Part shown: piece after piece, positions 43,698-52,305 of the stretch
Layout: every line of letters begins with the position of its first letter
Position numbering within the stretch: position 1 is the first letter of the stretch
Assembly (NCBI RefSeq): GCF_016924665.1
Contig: NZ_JAFFJT010000023.1
Coordinates: 124,001 to 188,000, forward strand
DNA length: 64,000 nt
Reading direction: 5' to 3'
Source: Nocardioides sp. SYSU D00038
GTDB taxonomy: Bacteria > Actinomycetota > Actinomycetes > Propionibacteriales > Nocardioidaceae
Notes under the pieces: generated by a model
What the model saw: only the letters and a program-made list of their open reading frames with translations
Database searches by the model: none
What the model was told of the DNA's origin: nothing
Position numbers and translations under genes: made by a program

Positions 43698-43723
43698 CGG
43701 TCTCTCTCAGAAGGGTGTGGGGG

Positions 43724-45277
43724 TCAGGACAGGCAGCGACGGAGCGACTCGGCGTTGAAGCGCATCATCGAGACGTACGACGAGACCCGGTCGTCGAGGG
43801 TGTCGCCGTAGATCGGGCAGACGTCGACGCCCTCCTCGTCGGCGACCTGGGTCAGCACGGGCGCCCGGGCGGCGAGGCCGGGCTCGAGGAACACGGCCGG
43901 CACGTCGAGGTCGCGGATCGTCGCGACCAGCTTGCGCCGGTCCGCCAGCGACGGCTCCGCCGAGGGGTGCGGGGTGACGAACCCGGCGATCTCGACGTCG
44001 TAGGCGTGGCCCAGGTAGGCGAAGGCGTCGTGGGTGGTGACGAGGTAGCGCCGGTGCTCCGGGACCTCGGCGATGGTGCTGCGGACGTGGTCGTCGAGCT
44101 CCTCGAGCTCGGCGAGGTAGGCGTTGGTGCGCCGGCGGTAGTCGAGCGCGTGGTCGGGGTCGGCGGCGACCAGGGTGTCGCGGATGAGCTCGACGTAGGC
44201 CATCACGTTGCCGACGTCCTGCCACAGGTGGGGGTCGATCTCGCCGTGGACGTGCTTGCCCAGCACGGCCTGGGCGAGCTGGTGCACGGGTGTGCCAGGC
44301 TCGCCCAGGAAGGCCAGGCGGCGGTCGGACGGGATCTCCACGAGCGCCTTGGCCGGTACGTCGATGACGACCTCCTCGGCGGCGAACGACCGCTGGGTGG
44401 CCTCGCCGCCGCCGCTCGGGTCGTGGCGGACCCCGAGCGTGCCGGCGTCGAGGTCGACGGACAGGTCGGCGTGACCGTGGTCGAGCACGGTGCGGCCGGG
44501 CACCGCCGCCGCGGGCGGCACCCCCACCGCGAAGGTGAAGGTCGCCTCGGCGACCGGCTCGGAGGCGGTCTGCTCGTCGACCTGGATCCGTGCGGCGAGG
44601 TGGAGCCGGTAGGTGCCGGGCTCGCTGAACATCCACGACATGTGCGTGTGGGCGTCGACCGGTAGCACCGCGGTGTCGTCGCGCCAGCCGTCGGCGGCGT
44701 CGAAGCCGTCACCGCTGTCGAAGTAGACCTCGGGGTCGCCGAAGGACCCGGTGAGGTAGCCGACCATCCGGCCCGGGCCCTCCAGCCCGGTCGCGCTCAG
44801 CAGCACGTCGGAGACGCGGCTGGCGCCGTAGCGCTCACCCTGCCCAGCGGCGCGCAACCCGAGCCAGATCGTGTCGAGGTTAACCTTCTCCACCATCGGG
44901 ATGATCTCGGCTGCGTACTTCACGGCGTCCTCGGCCAGGGAGACGTTGACGGCGTCCTCGGGCAGGTTGGCGTCGAGGGTCTTGATGACGTTGTGCTCCT
45001 CGAGCAGCAGGTAGTTGCTGAAGGCCACGTCGGCGTAGACCACGTCGCGGGCGCGGCGCAGCGTCGGCTCGTAGGAGTGCGGGTCGGCCCCGTCGGGGAC
45101 GATCGGCACCACGTCCACGTCGTCGCCGCCCACCTCGCCGACGATGTCGGCGAGCAGTCCGGTGGTGGTCACCACCTGGAGCCGGTCGCTGCGGTCGGAC
45201 AGCGCCGGCGGTGGGGCGCAGGCGGTCACCAGGCAGGCGGCGACCACCCCCACCGCGGCGGCGGTCACCCGCCTCAC
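43724..45277 (-). CDS. ZnuA-like zinc-binding lipoprotein with inserted surface domain
   Basis: A 517-residue lipoprotein (lipobox LVTAC, cysteine near residue 20). The ZnuA fold is split: the N-terminal lobe runs to ~115 with VVPDGADPHSYEPT (H67 as ligand). A surface-anchored-type domain is inserted (~125-345) with DGHADL-like DHGHADLS and H210-T-H-M-S-W215. The C-terminal lobe follows with KHVHGEIDPHLWQDVGN, FVTPHPSAEPSLA and YGDTLDD as the further ligands. This matches the known anchored-repeat ABC binding proteins (TIGR03772). GTG 45277 overlaps the previous gene by 4 bp. It hands zinc to ZnuB. Confidence 0.9.
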   Translation of the reverse strand: MRRVTAAAVGVVAACLVTACAPPPALSDRSDRLQVVTTTGLLADIVGEVGGDDVDVVPIVPDGADPHSYEPTLRRARDVVYADVAFSNYLLLEEHNVIKTLDANLPEDAVNVSLAEDAVKYAAEIIPMVEKVNLDTIWLGLRAAGQGERYGASRVSDVLLSATGLEGPGRMVGYLTGSFGDPEVYFDSGDGFDAADGWRDDTAVLPVDAHTHMSWMFSEPGTYRLHLAARIQVDEQTASEPVAEATFTFAVGVPPAAAVPGRTVLDHGHADLSVDLDAGTLGVRHDPSGGGEATQRSFAAEEVVIDVPAKALVEIPSDRRLAFLGEPGTPVHQLAQAVLGKHVHGEIDPHLWQDVGNVMAYVELIRDTLVAADPDHALDYRRRTNAYLAELEELDDHVRSTIAEVPEHRRYLVTTHDAFAYLGHAYDVEIAGFVTPHPSAEPSLADRRKLVATIRDLDVPAVFLEPGLAARAPVLTQVADEEGVDVCPIYGDTLDDRVSSYVSMMRFNAESLRRCLS

Positions 45278-47928
45278 GCCGACCGTCTCCTGCGGGCCAG
45301 GACCAGCAGCCCCAGGCCGCCGGCGACCGACACCAGGGCGGCCGCCGCCAAGGGGACCAGCCCGGCCGGAGCACCCGTGTCGGGCAGCACGCACCCGACG
45401 GCCGACCGGTGCACGGGCGGCGCGGAAGGGGCGCCCGTCGGCGACGGCTCCGCACTGGTCGTCGCGGACGGGCTCGCCTGGACGCGCGACCAGGCCGGGG
45501 CGGCGCGTCCGGCGGTACCCGCACCGGCGCCGACCGTGAACGACAAGGTCGCCTGGTCCGAGACCCGTCGGCCGTCGCCCAGGGTCGCGGACTGGGTGAG
45601 CGTGACGTCGTAGCTGCCCGCCTCGGTGAAGACCCAGTTGGCGTGGGCGTGCACGTTGAGCGGCACGTCGAACGAGCGCGGGAAGCCGGGCGCCGTGCCG
45701 AGCACCTTGTCGCCCACCCCGCCGAAGGAGTCGGTCTGGTAGATCGCCAGCCGGCCCGGACCGGTCACCGAGTCGAGGGTGAACCGCACCGGCCCCCGCA
45801 CCTCGGACCGGACGGTCGGGTGCTGGGTGTTCCAGCCCAGCCACGGGACTCCCGAGGCCTGGGTCTGCGGCATCAGCCAGATCGGCGACCCCGCACTGCC
45901 CAGGAAGGCGTACGCCGACCCGGCCGGCACCTGCTGGCGGGCGCCCTCATCCAGCACGAAGCGCACCGACTCCGGCACCACCCAGCTCGGCGGCTGGGTG
46001 CGGTCGTCCTTGACCCGGGCGACCAGCGCTCCCCCGGCGATCTCGGCGCCGAAGTCGAAGTGTCCGTCGCTCACCGGGGTCTGCCGTCCCGTCGGCTCCT
46101 GGGCTCCGCCGGCCGAGCCCTCGGCGCCGCTGGCGGTCGGCGCGGGCACGCAGACCGGGGCCTGCGGCGCCGGCGGCGCGCCGGGCCCACGCGCCGCGGA
46201 CGGCGCCGGCGGCGCCGACGGGTTCGAGGCGGGTCCGCCCGCCGAGTTGCCCGAGCTGCCCGGGTTGCCCGAGGCGTTGCGAGCCACGGTCACCGGCGCC
46301 CAGCCGAGCAGCCGGTCGCTGGCGTAGACGGCGAGCCGGTGCCGGCCCGCCGGAGTGCCGGGAGGCACGCGCACGTCGACCAGCGACCGCGCGGCACCGG
46401 CGGTCCGCCAGCCGAGCTGGCGCTGCCCGCGGCTCGCCAGCACCGGCATCGCCCAGCTGCCGGGCTCGGCGGCCGGCACCCGCAGCGAGAGCCGGTCACC
46501 GGCGGCGACCGTGCGCGGCGTCGCCACCACCCCACCCCTGTTCGCGGCGACCAGCCGGTCGGCCGCCACGAGCACCGACGGGGCCACCGGAGCGGTGGGC
46601 CGCGCCCCCTGCTGGCAGGGGCCCACCTGGAAGAACAGCGTCGAGCTGGAGGTGACCGTGCGACCGGAGGTCAGCCGCGCGCTGTGCGTGGTCGCGACCC
46701 GGTACGTGCCCGGCCTCGTGAACGACCAGGTGGCGTGGGCGTGGGTGTTGCGCGGGATCGACAGCTGACGTGGCCACCCCGCTGCCGTGCCCAGCACCCG
46801 GGTGACGCTGCCAAACGCGCCGAGCTGGTGGACGAAGAGCTGACCGGGGCCGTCCACGGCATCGAGGCGCCAGGTCGTGGTGCCGTCGACCTGGGCGACC
46901 ACGCTGGGGTGCTGGGTGTTCCAGCCGAGCCACGGGACGCCGTCCTGCTGGGTCTGGCCGATGTTCCAGACCGTGCTGCCCGGCGTGCCGAGGAAGGCGT
47001 GGGCGTCGCCGGGCGGCACCTGCGCACGGGCGGCGTCGCCCAGCGCCACGAGGACGGAGGACGGGGCGCGCCAGCTCGGCGGCTGGGTGCGGTCGTCCTT
47101 GATCCGCGAGCGAAGCTGTCCGTCGACGACCTGCACCCCGAAGTCGAGGTGTCCGTCGGCGACGGTTTCGGCGTCGGCGGCCAGCCCGGGCACGGTGCAG
47201 GTGCTCGCCGCGGCCGCGGGTCCGCGGGCCGGCGGCGGGGAGGGGGCCGGGGTAGGCCCGGCGTCCGGGTGCGGGCCGGGTGTGGGCGTGAATGTGGGTG
47301 TGGACGTGGGTGTGGGTCCGGTCGGGGTGACCTCGACGACGTAGCGAGCGGCCGGGCCGGTCGTGCGGGCGCCGTCCGGCGCGAGGAGGTGCGCGGTGGC
47401 CTCCACGGCGTAGCGGCCCGGCTCGGCGAACCGCCACTCCTGCCACCCGTACGACGCCGCCCCGAGCTCGAGGCGGTCGGCCTCCTCGTCCCCGGTGTCG
47501 ACCACGAGCCGCTGCGCATCGGTCGGGTCGGTCGGGTCGTCCTCCACGACCACGACCCGGCCGGGTCCGTCGACCACCAGGTCGACGTCGACCTGCGCCA
47601 CCTGCTCGACGGGCAGCCCCCAGGTGCTCCAGCCCAACGTGGGGAGGCCGACCGTGGAGGCGGCCGGCAGGACGTACCCGGCGTCGCCGGCCCGGGCGAG
47701 GTCGCCGTCGACCCGGACGACCACCTCGTCGGGGGCGTGTGCCGCACCGTCCGCCAGCACGCGCAGCGCGCCCGTGCCGGCCTGGACGTCGAGAAGGGTG
47801 ACCGCTCCGTCCCGCAGCTCGTGCACCGCGGCGTCGGCGCGGGCGACGCCGGTGGCGCTGCCCACGACGACGAGGCCGAGCGCGGTGACGAGACGGAGGA
47901 GGGGGCGGGACGGAGCGGTCGATCTCAT
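45274..47928 (-). CDS. LPXTG wall-anchored protein with three surface-anchored domains
   Basis: An 884-residue exported protein with a signal peptide (residues 1-33). It has three repeats of the surface-anchored domain, two of which carry GH-x-DFG, DDRTQPPSW, LGWNTQHP and an H-x-H-x-x-W motif (HAHATW and HAHANW). The first repeat has lost the histidines (SYGWQEW at that place). A proline-rich linker precedes the sortase signal L848-P-D-T-G852, a TM and RRRR. It should be attached covalently to the wall and act as the outermost zinc-handling component (inference). It lies 16 bp after the preceding gene. Confidence 0.9.
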   Translation of the reverse strand: MRSTAPSRPLLRLVTALGLVVVGSATGVARADAAVHELRDGAVTLLDVQAGTGALRVLADGAAHAPDEVVVRVDGDLARAGDAGYVLPAASTVGLPTLGWSTWGLPVEQVAQVDVDLVVDGPGRVVVVEDDPTDPTDAQRLVVDTGDEEADRLELGAASYGWQEWRFAEPGRYAVEATAHLLAPDGARTTGPAARYVVEVTPTGPTPTSTPTFTPTPGPHPDAGPTPAPSPPPARGPAAAASTCTVPGLAADAETVADGHLDFGVQVVDGQLRSRIKDDRTQPPSWRAPSSVLVALGDAARAQVPPGDAHAFLGTPGSTVWNIGQTQQDGVPWLGWNTQHPSVVAQVDGTTTWRLDAVDGPGQLFVHQLGAFGSVTRVLGTAAGWPRQLSIPRNTHAHATWSFTRPGTYRVATTHSARLTSGRTVTSSSTLFFQVGPCQQGARPTAPVAPSVLVAADRLVAANRGGVVATPRTVAAGDRLSLRVPAAEPGSWAMPVLASRGQRQLGWRTAGAARSLVDVRVPPGTPAGRHRLAVYASDRLLGWAPVTVARNASGNPGSSGNSAGGPASNPSAPPAPSAARGPGAPPAPQAPVCVPAPTASGAEGSAGGAQEPTGRQTPVSDGHFDFGAEIAGGALVARVKDDRTQPPSWVVPESVRFVLDEGARQQVPAGSAYAFLGSAGSPIWLMPQTQASGVPWLGWNTQHPTVRSEVRGPVRFTLDSVTGPGRLAIYQTDSFGGVGDKVLGTAPGFPRSFDVPLNVHAHANWVFTEAGSYDVTLTQSATLGDGRRVSDQATLSFTVGAGAGTAGRAAPAWSRVQASPSATTSAEPSPTGAPSAPPVHRSAVGCVLPDTGAPAGLVPLAAAALVSVAGGLGLLVLARRRRSA

Positions 47929-47944
47929 CTGGTCCTTCTCCGGG

Positions 47945-49825
47945 TCAGCGGACGACGCGGATCGTCACGGCCGCGCGGCTCGAGCGGTGGTTGGCGCCAC
48001 CGGGGTAGGCCACCACCAGGCGGTGCAGACCGGGCCGCAGGCGGGACAGCCTCACGCCGGCACGACCGCGGGCGTCGAGACGCGCGGTGCCCACGACCCG
48101 GCCGCTCTTGCGCACGACGACCTTGCCGCTCGCCGGGAGCGGCGCCCCCACGACCACCCGCACCGTGGCGCGGGCACCGGCACGGACCCGCCGCGGCGCG
48201 GTGGCGCGGGTGCGGGTCGCGGCCTTGGTGACGCGCAGCACCACGGGGGGCGAGGTGCTCGCACCGAGCGAGGTCGCTCCCGGCACGAACGAGGCCACCA
48301 CCTGGTGACGGCCCGCGGGCAGGTCGCGCGGCAGCGTCGCCGTGGCGGTGCCCTGGGCGGAGACGCCGACGCCGGACGCCAGCACCCGGGCACCGCTGCG
48401 GAAGGTCACCGTGCCGGTGACCCCCTCGCCGGCCACGGTCGCCGTGGCCCGGACCGGGCCGGTGGCGCCGTAGGACTGGGTGGCGCGGCTCAGCCGGACC
48501 GCCGTGGTCGTGGCGGCGGGGGCGGGGTCACGGACGTCGAGGGTGAGCGGGGCGGACTCCGCGATCACGGCGTGGTCGTGGTCGAACAGCCGGACCGCCA
48601 CCTCGGCCCCGTCGTGCTCGGCGGTGACGGGCAGCGTCGCCGAGGCCGCGTCGGAGCCGGGGATGTAGGTGAAGAACTCCTCGCCCGGCTTGCGGACGTA
48701 CCAGTGGAAGTGGTCCTCGCCGGTGGGCGGCTGCTGGGTCGAGGACAGCTGCACGGTCTCCCCGACGGTGTACGACGCCTTGTCGGCCGCCGCCGTGAGC
48801 GTCGTGACCGGGGGCAGCGTCTCCACCGAGAGCGTCAGAGGCTGGGAGGACGCCACGACCCGGTGCTCGTCGTCGTAGAGGCTGGCGTAGACCTGCGCGC
48901 CGTCCCACACCATCGAGGTCGGCAGCTTGAGCTCCTGGGTGGTCGAGCGCTCGCTGACGGAGAACTCGCTCTCGCCCGCTCGCTTGACGAACCAGTGGTA
49001 GTGGTCGAGCTCGGTCGCCTCGCTGGGGGCCGCGGTGAGCGTGATCCCCTGGCCGTAGAGGTACTCCGCACCCGCCCGGTTGGGCGTCACGGCGAGGTCG
49101 AGGGTCGGCTCCTCGGCACCGATCTGCACGTGGTAGCTGGCCGGCGGACCCGTCAGCGTCTGGCCACCGGTGGTGGTGGCCCGCGGGGTGGCGGTGATCG
49201 AGTAGCTGCCCTGCTCGGTGAAGAGCCACTCACCGTGGACGTGCTGGTTGACCCCGACCTTGATCACGTCGGGCGCGGCCGAGGTGGTGTCGACCTGGTG
49301 GTTGGTGACGGAGCCGAAGGCGCTCCACTGGTAGAGGTGGACGTCGCCCGGGCCGTCGATGTCGAGCTCGATCTCGACCGGGGTGCCGCTCTCGGGCAGC
49401 GTGGTGCCCTGCGGGAGGCTCGGCTTGAGGCGCTCGGTGCTCCACCCCGCCCAGGGCAGGCCCGCCTCCTGGGTGAAGGGAAGCACCCAGGTCACCGTGC
49501 CCTGCTCGCCGAAGAAGGGGCACCCGCACGCCGCCGGCGGGGTGGACGGCGTGACGAACTCGGCCGCCTCGGCGTCGGCCTGGACCGTCACGTCCTCGGG
49601 GGCCCGGGTGACCGGTCCGGGTGCGTAGAGACCGGTGTCGTCACGGACCTGCAGCCGCAGGCCGCTGGCCCCCGGGTCGTAGACCACGTCGAACAGGTCG
49701 ATGTGGCCGTCGTCGAGGACGAACGGTCGCTCGGCCTGGGCGGCCTGCACTGCTGGTGAGGTGCCGGCCACCAGCGCACCGGTGGCGAGCGCGGCAGCAA
49801 CGAGCAGCCGCAACGGGTTCTTCAT
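47945..49825 (-). CDS. Secreted surface-anchored-domain/Ig-like protein, first gene of zinc operon
   Basis: A 626-residue exported protein. After the signal peptide (residues 1-29) comes one surface-anchored domain (~34-236) with DDGH-I-DLFDVVYDPG, a C-G-C (100-102) and H195-V-H-G-E-W200. Two PKD/Ig-like repeats follow, each opening with D-H-[YF]-H-W (274-278 and 371-375), and a set of Ig-like domains ends in a basic tail (TIRVVR). No LPXTG or TM is present. ATG 49825 has the RBS GAAGGAGAACC. It is preceded by the Zur box at 49879-49893, so it is the promoter-proximal gene of the operon ending at znuB. Confidence 0.88.
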   Translation of the reverse strand: MKNPLRLLVAAALATGALVAGTSPAVQAAQAERPFVLDDGHIDLFDVVYDPGASGLRLQVRDDTGLYAPGPVTRAPEDVTVQADAEAAEFVTPSTPPAACGCPFFGEQGTVTWVLPFTQEAGLPWAGWSTERLKPSLPQGTTLPESGTPVEIELDIDGPGDVHLYQWSAFGSVTNHQVDTTSAAPDVIKVGVNQHVHGEWLFTEQGSYSITATPRATTTGGQTLTGPPASYHVQIGAEEPTLDLAVTPNRAGAEYLYGQGITLTAAPSEATELDHYHWFVKRAGESEFSVSERSTTQELKLPTSMVWDGAQVYASLYDDEHRVVASSQPLTLSVETLPPVTTLTAAADKASYTVGETVQLSSTQQPPTGEDHFHWYVRKPGEEFFTYIPGSDAASATLPVTAEHDGAEVAVRLFDHDHAVIAESAPLTLDVRDPAPAATTTAVRLSRATQSYGATGPVRATATVAGEGVTGTVTFRSGARVLASGVGVSAQGTATATLPRDLPAGRHQVVASFVPGATSLGASTSPPVVLRVTKAATRTRATAPRRVRAGARATVRVVVGAPLPASGKVVVRKSGRVVGTARLDARGRAGVRLSRLRPGLHRLVVAYPGGANHRSSRAAVTIRVVR

Positions 49826-49847
49826 GGTTCTCCTTCGTCGTGGGCAG

Positions 49848-49865
49848 TGCTCCCACGCGGGAGCA
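49848..49865. other. 5' leader hairpin of the zinc operon
   Basis: A 7-bp stem TGCTCCC/GGGAGCA with loop ACGC lies in the region between the Zur-boxed promoter and the first ATG of the operon (the expected transcript begins about 49857, inside the repeat). Its role is unknown. Confidence 0.3.
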
Positions 49866-49894
49866 GCATGCCATTTGATGAAAATGGTTATCAA
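49865..49894 (-). promoter_or_regulatory. Promoter with Zur box for the surface-protein/Znu operon
   Basis: TGAAAATGGTTATCA (49879-49893) is the closest of the four boxes to the Streptomyces-type Zur consensus. On the minus strand a promoter TTGATA (49894-49889), 18 bp, CATGCT (49870-49865) fits, so the box covers the -35. It begins just before the first ATG region (start 49825) and ends 8 bp short of the 3' end of the neighbouring gene at 49901. Zinc-bound Zur should repress the whole operon. Confidence 0.85.
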
Positions 49895-49900
49895 TTCGAC

Positions 49901-52075
49901 TTAGCGGGCGATGCGCAGGAGCAGGGAGCGGTCGACGGCCCGGGCGACCAGGTGGTCTCCGGGGCGCACGACCCGGACCACCCGCCGGCCCGGCCGCGCT
50001 TCACCGGCCACCGGAACCCGCACCGTCGCCCTGCCCCGGGTGTCGAGGCGTGCGGTCACGGTGCGTCCGGCGAAGGTGACCCGAATCCGCCCGCGGGCCG
50101 GCACCCCCGGAACTCGGACCCGGACCTTCACGACGGCGGTCCCGCCAGCACGGACGACGCGCGCCCGGGCGGTCGTCGTCACGTGCGCGACGGCACGCGT
50201 GACCACGACCGGCGTTCTGGTGGTCGAGGGCAGCACCGCGCCGGCGACCCCGGAGTAGCGCAGGGTCAGCGACCGCGTCCCGGGACGCAGCGCCCTGGCC
50301 GGCAGGCGGACGACGGCCCGCCCCAGGACCGCCCGGGCCCGGACCGTGCGTCCGGCGACGACGGCCGAGACCGTACCGCCGGCGCCGGGCGTGACCGTGA
50401 CGGGCAGGTCGGCGCCGCGGCCGTAGACCTGGCGGACCCCCGGGGCGGAGAGTCGCGAGGCGACGGCGCCGGCCGCGGGCCCGACGTCGAGCACCACCGG
50501 CGCCGAGGGGCCGTAGGCGACCTCACCGGTGGGCGTGACGACCGCAGCGGTCCACTGCGTCCGGTCGTCGGCGGCGGTCGCGGTGAAGGTGTGCTCGGCG
50601 CCGGTGGCACCGGTGACGGCGACCGGTGCGGCGTCGTCGGGCCCCTTCCGGTACCACTGGATCCCGGGGAGCACGGTCGCGGGCGAGACGGTCGCCCTGA
50701 GGGTCAGGGGCTCGCCCTCGCGCCCGGCGCCCGGAGGAGCGATCGTCACCTTCTGGTCGGCCGGAGCCCCGTGGTCGTCGACGAGGACGGTCACCGGGTC
50801 GGTGGTCAGCGGGGTGGCCCCGCTCGCGGGACGCAGGGTCGCCCGGATCTCGACTCCGTGCAGGCCCTGCTCGGCGATCAAGGTGCGCTCGAGGCCCGCC
50901 GCGCCGTCGTACGGCGACCAGGCCGCCTGACCCGGCCAGCGCCACTCCCACTCGATCGTGTCGGTGGCGGCCGGCTCCGGGTCGGCGGCGAGCTGCAGGT
51001 GGACCTGGCCGCCCTGGTGGTAGTGGTCGCCGAGGCTGTTGAAGAAGAACAGCTGCTCGGTGGGATCGGCGGCTGAGACGTTGACGACCAGGTTGGCCTG
51101 GGCGGCGTTGGCCGTGTGCCCGGCGGCGTAGGTGTGCCACGCGACGAGGGTGAGCGTGCGTCCGTGGTCGGCGAGGGTCAGGTCGCGGGTGAAGCGCAGT
51201 GCGGTCGGGTCGGTGCCGGCGTCGAAGGTCTCGTCGGCACCGCCGCCGACCCCGCGCAGGATCCACTCGTAGCGCAGGCCCGGTCGGACGGGATGGACCT
51301 CGGCCCGGACGTCCATGGACTGCCCGACGCGGTAGACGCCGCGAGCGCCGGAGAGCAGGACCTCACGCCGCTGCCAGCTCACGGCCACCGGGGCCGACTG
51401 GGCGACCACGAGCCCGTCCCGGACCACCTGCACCGCCCAGTGGCCGTCGAACGCGGTGTAGGGCTCCACGCGCAGCGTCCGGTCCACGAGGGTGCCGAGG
51501 AAGACCGGGCTCCACCGACCGGTGGTGCGCTGCACGGCCTGGATGGTCTCGCCGGCAGCCAGGGCGCGCCCGGTGACGGCGGCCGTGAGGTCGTCACCGA
51601 CGTACGCCGGCACCGGTCCGGTCCAGGCGATCGACAGGGGCTCGACGGTGGTGTGGACCTCGAGGGGCACCCAGGGCGACTCCGCCACGACGGACGACCC
51701 GGTGCGCAGGCGCACGGCCAGCTCGTAGCCGTCGTACGACGCGTCGACCTGCTGGGTGAGCGTCCCCTGGGCGGCCTGACCGCCGGAGCCGCTGAACGAC
51801 GCGCCACCCCCGGTGCTGCCGGCCGGGCGGAGCCGCCACTGGAAGCTCTGACCCTCCCCCAGGGCGACCCCGGAGACGGAGGCCTGGAGCGTGTCGCCGA
51901 CCGCGTAGGAGTCGAGCACCCCGGTGACGACGGGCTCCCCCGCCATTACCTCGGAGGCAGTCGACGCCGGACCGGCGCGGACCGGGTCGACGACGCCCAC
52001 CACGAGCCCGGGCGGGAGCAGGAGCGACAGGAGCAGGACGAGGACCCGGGGGCGGGGCCGGCGTAGCAAGGGCAT
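49901..52075 (-). CDS. Secreted Ig-like repeat protein with its own Zur box
   Basis: A 724-residue exported protein: signal peptide (residues ~1-34, VLVLLLSLLLPPGLVVGVV), then five or six beta-sandwich repeats of Ig/PKD type (Y-x-V-G-D/Q ... W/H patterns) and a basic end (SLLLRIAR). D350-H-Y-H353 precedes QGGQVHLQLA, and AWHTYAAGHTANAAQ adds histidines; the D-H-Y-H piece resembles that of the protein at 47945-49825. It has no LPXTG, TM or surface-anchored domain. ATG 52075 follows AGAGG. It stands alone behind a Zur box and so belongs to the zinc response; its role is not known. Confidence 0.83.
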   Translation of the reverse strand: MPLLRRPRPRVLVLLLSLLLPPGLVVGVVDPVRAGPASTASEVMAGEPVVTGVLDSYAVGDTLQASVSGVALGEGQSFQWRLRPAGSTGGGASFSGSGGQAAQGTLTQQVDASYDGYELAVRLRTGSSVVAESPWVPLEVHTTVEPLSIAWTGPVPAYVGDDLTAAVTGRALAAGETIQAVQRTTGRWSPVFLGTLVDRTLRVEPYTAFDGHWAVQVVRDGLVVAQSAPVAVSWQRREVLLSGARGVYRVGQSMDVRAEVHPVRPGLRYEWILRGVGGGADETFDAGTDPTALRFTRDLTLADHGRTLTLVAWHTYAAGHTANAAQANLVVNVSAADPTEQLFFFNSLGDHYHQGGQVHLQLAADPEPAATDTIEWEWRWPGQAAWSPYDGAAGLERTLIAEQGLHGVEIRATLRPASGATPLTTDPVTVLVDDHGAPADQKVTIAPPGAGREGEPLTLRATVSPATVLPGIQWYRKGPDDAAPVAVTGATGAEHTFTATAADDRTQWTAAVVTPTGEVAYGPSAPVVLDVGPAAGAVASRLSAPGVRQVYGRGADLPVTVTPGAGGTVSAVVAGRTVRARAVLGRAVVRLPARALRPGTRSLTLRYSGVAGAVLPSTTRTPVVVTRAVAHVTTTARARVVRAGGTAVVKVRVRVPGVPARGRIRVTFAGRTVTARLDTRGRATVRVPVAGEARPGRRVVRVVRPGDHLVARAVDRSLLLRIAR

Positions 52076-52091
52076 GACACCTCTGTTCAAA

Positions 52092-52134
52092 TGAGAATGG
52101 TTGTCATTATGACCTAGCGTCGCGCGGTCGTCCA
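52092..52134 (-). promoter_or_regulatory. Promoter with Zur box for the secreted Ig-like protein
   Basis: TGAGAATGGTTGTCA (52092-52106) overlaps the -10 CATAAT (52111-52106, minus strand), which has TGGACG (52134-52129) as -35 with 17-bp spacing. The start of transcription would lie inside the box, 24 or so bases before ATG 52075. It is the fourth match to TGANAAYSGTTNTCA in the window. Confidence 0.82.
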
Positions 52135-52305
52135 GCCGGGCCGGCTAGTGCCACCGCACCAGGACCCGCCCGACGTGGTCCGTGGGCACCAGCCCGCGAA
52201 CGGTGACCGCGGACGATGCCCGGCGGAGCGGTCGGCGGGCAGCGTGGGAGACGCGTGGATCTCGCGCGATTCCCCTTCCTCTGCATGTGTCTGGAGTGAT
52301 CGACA

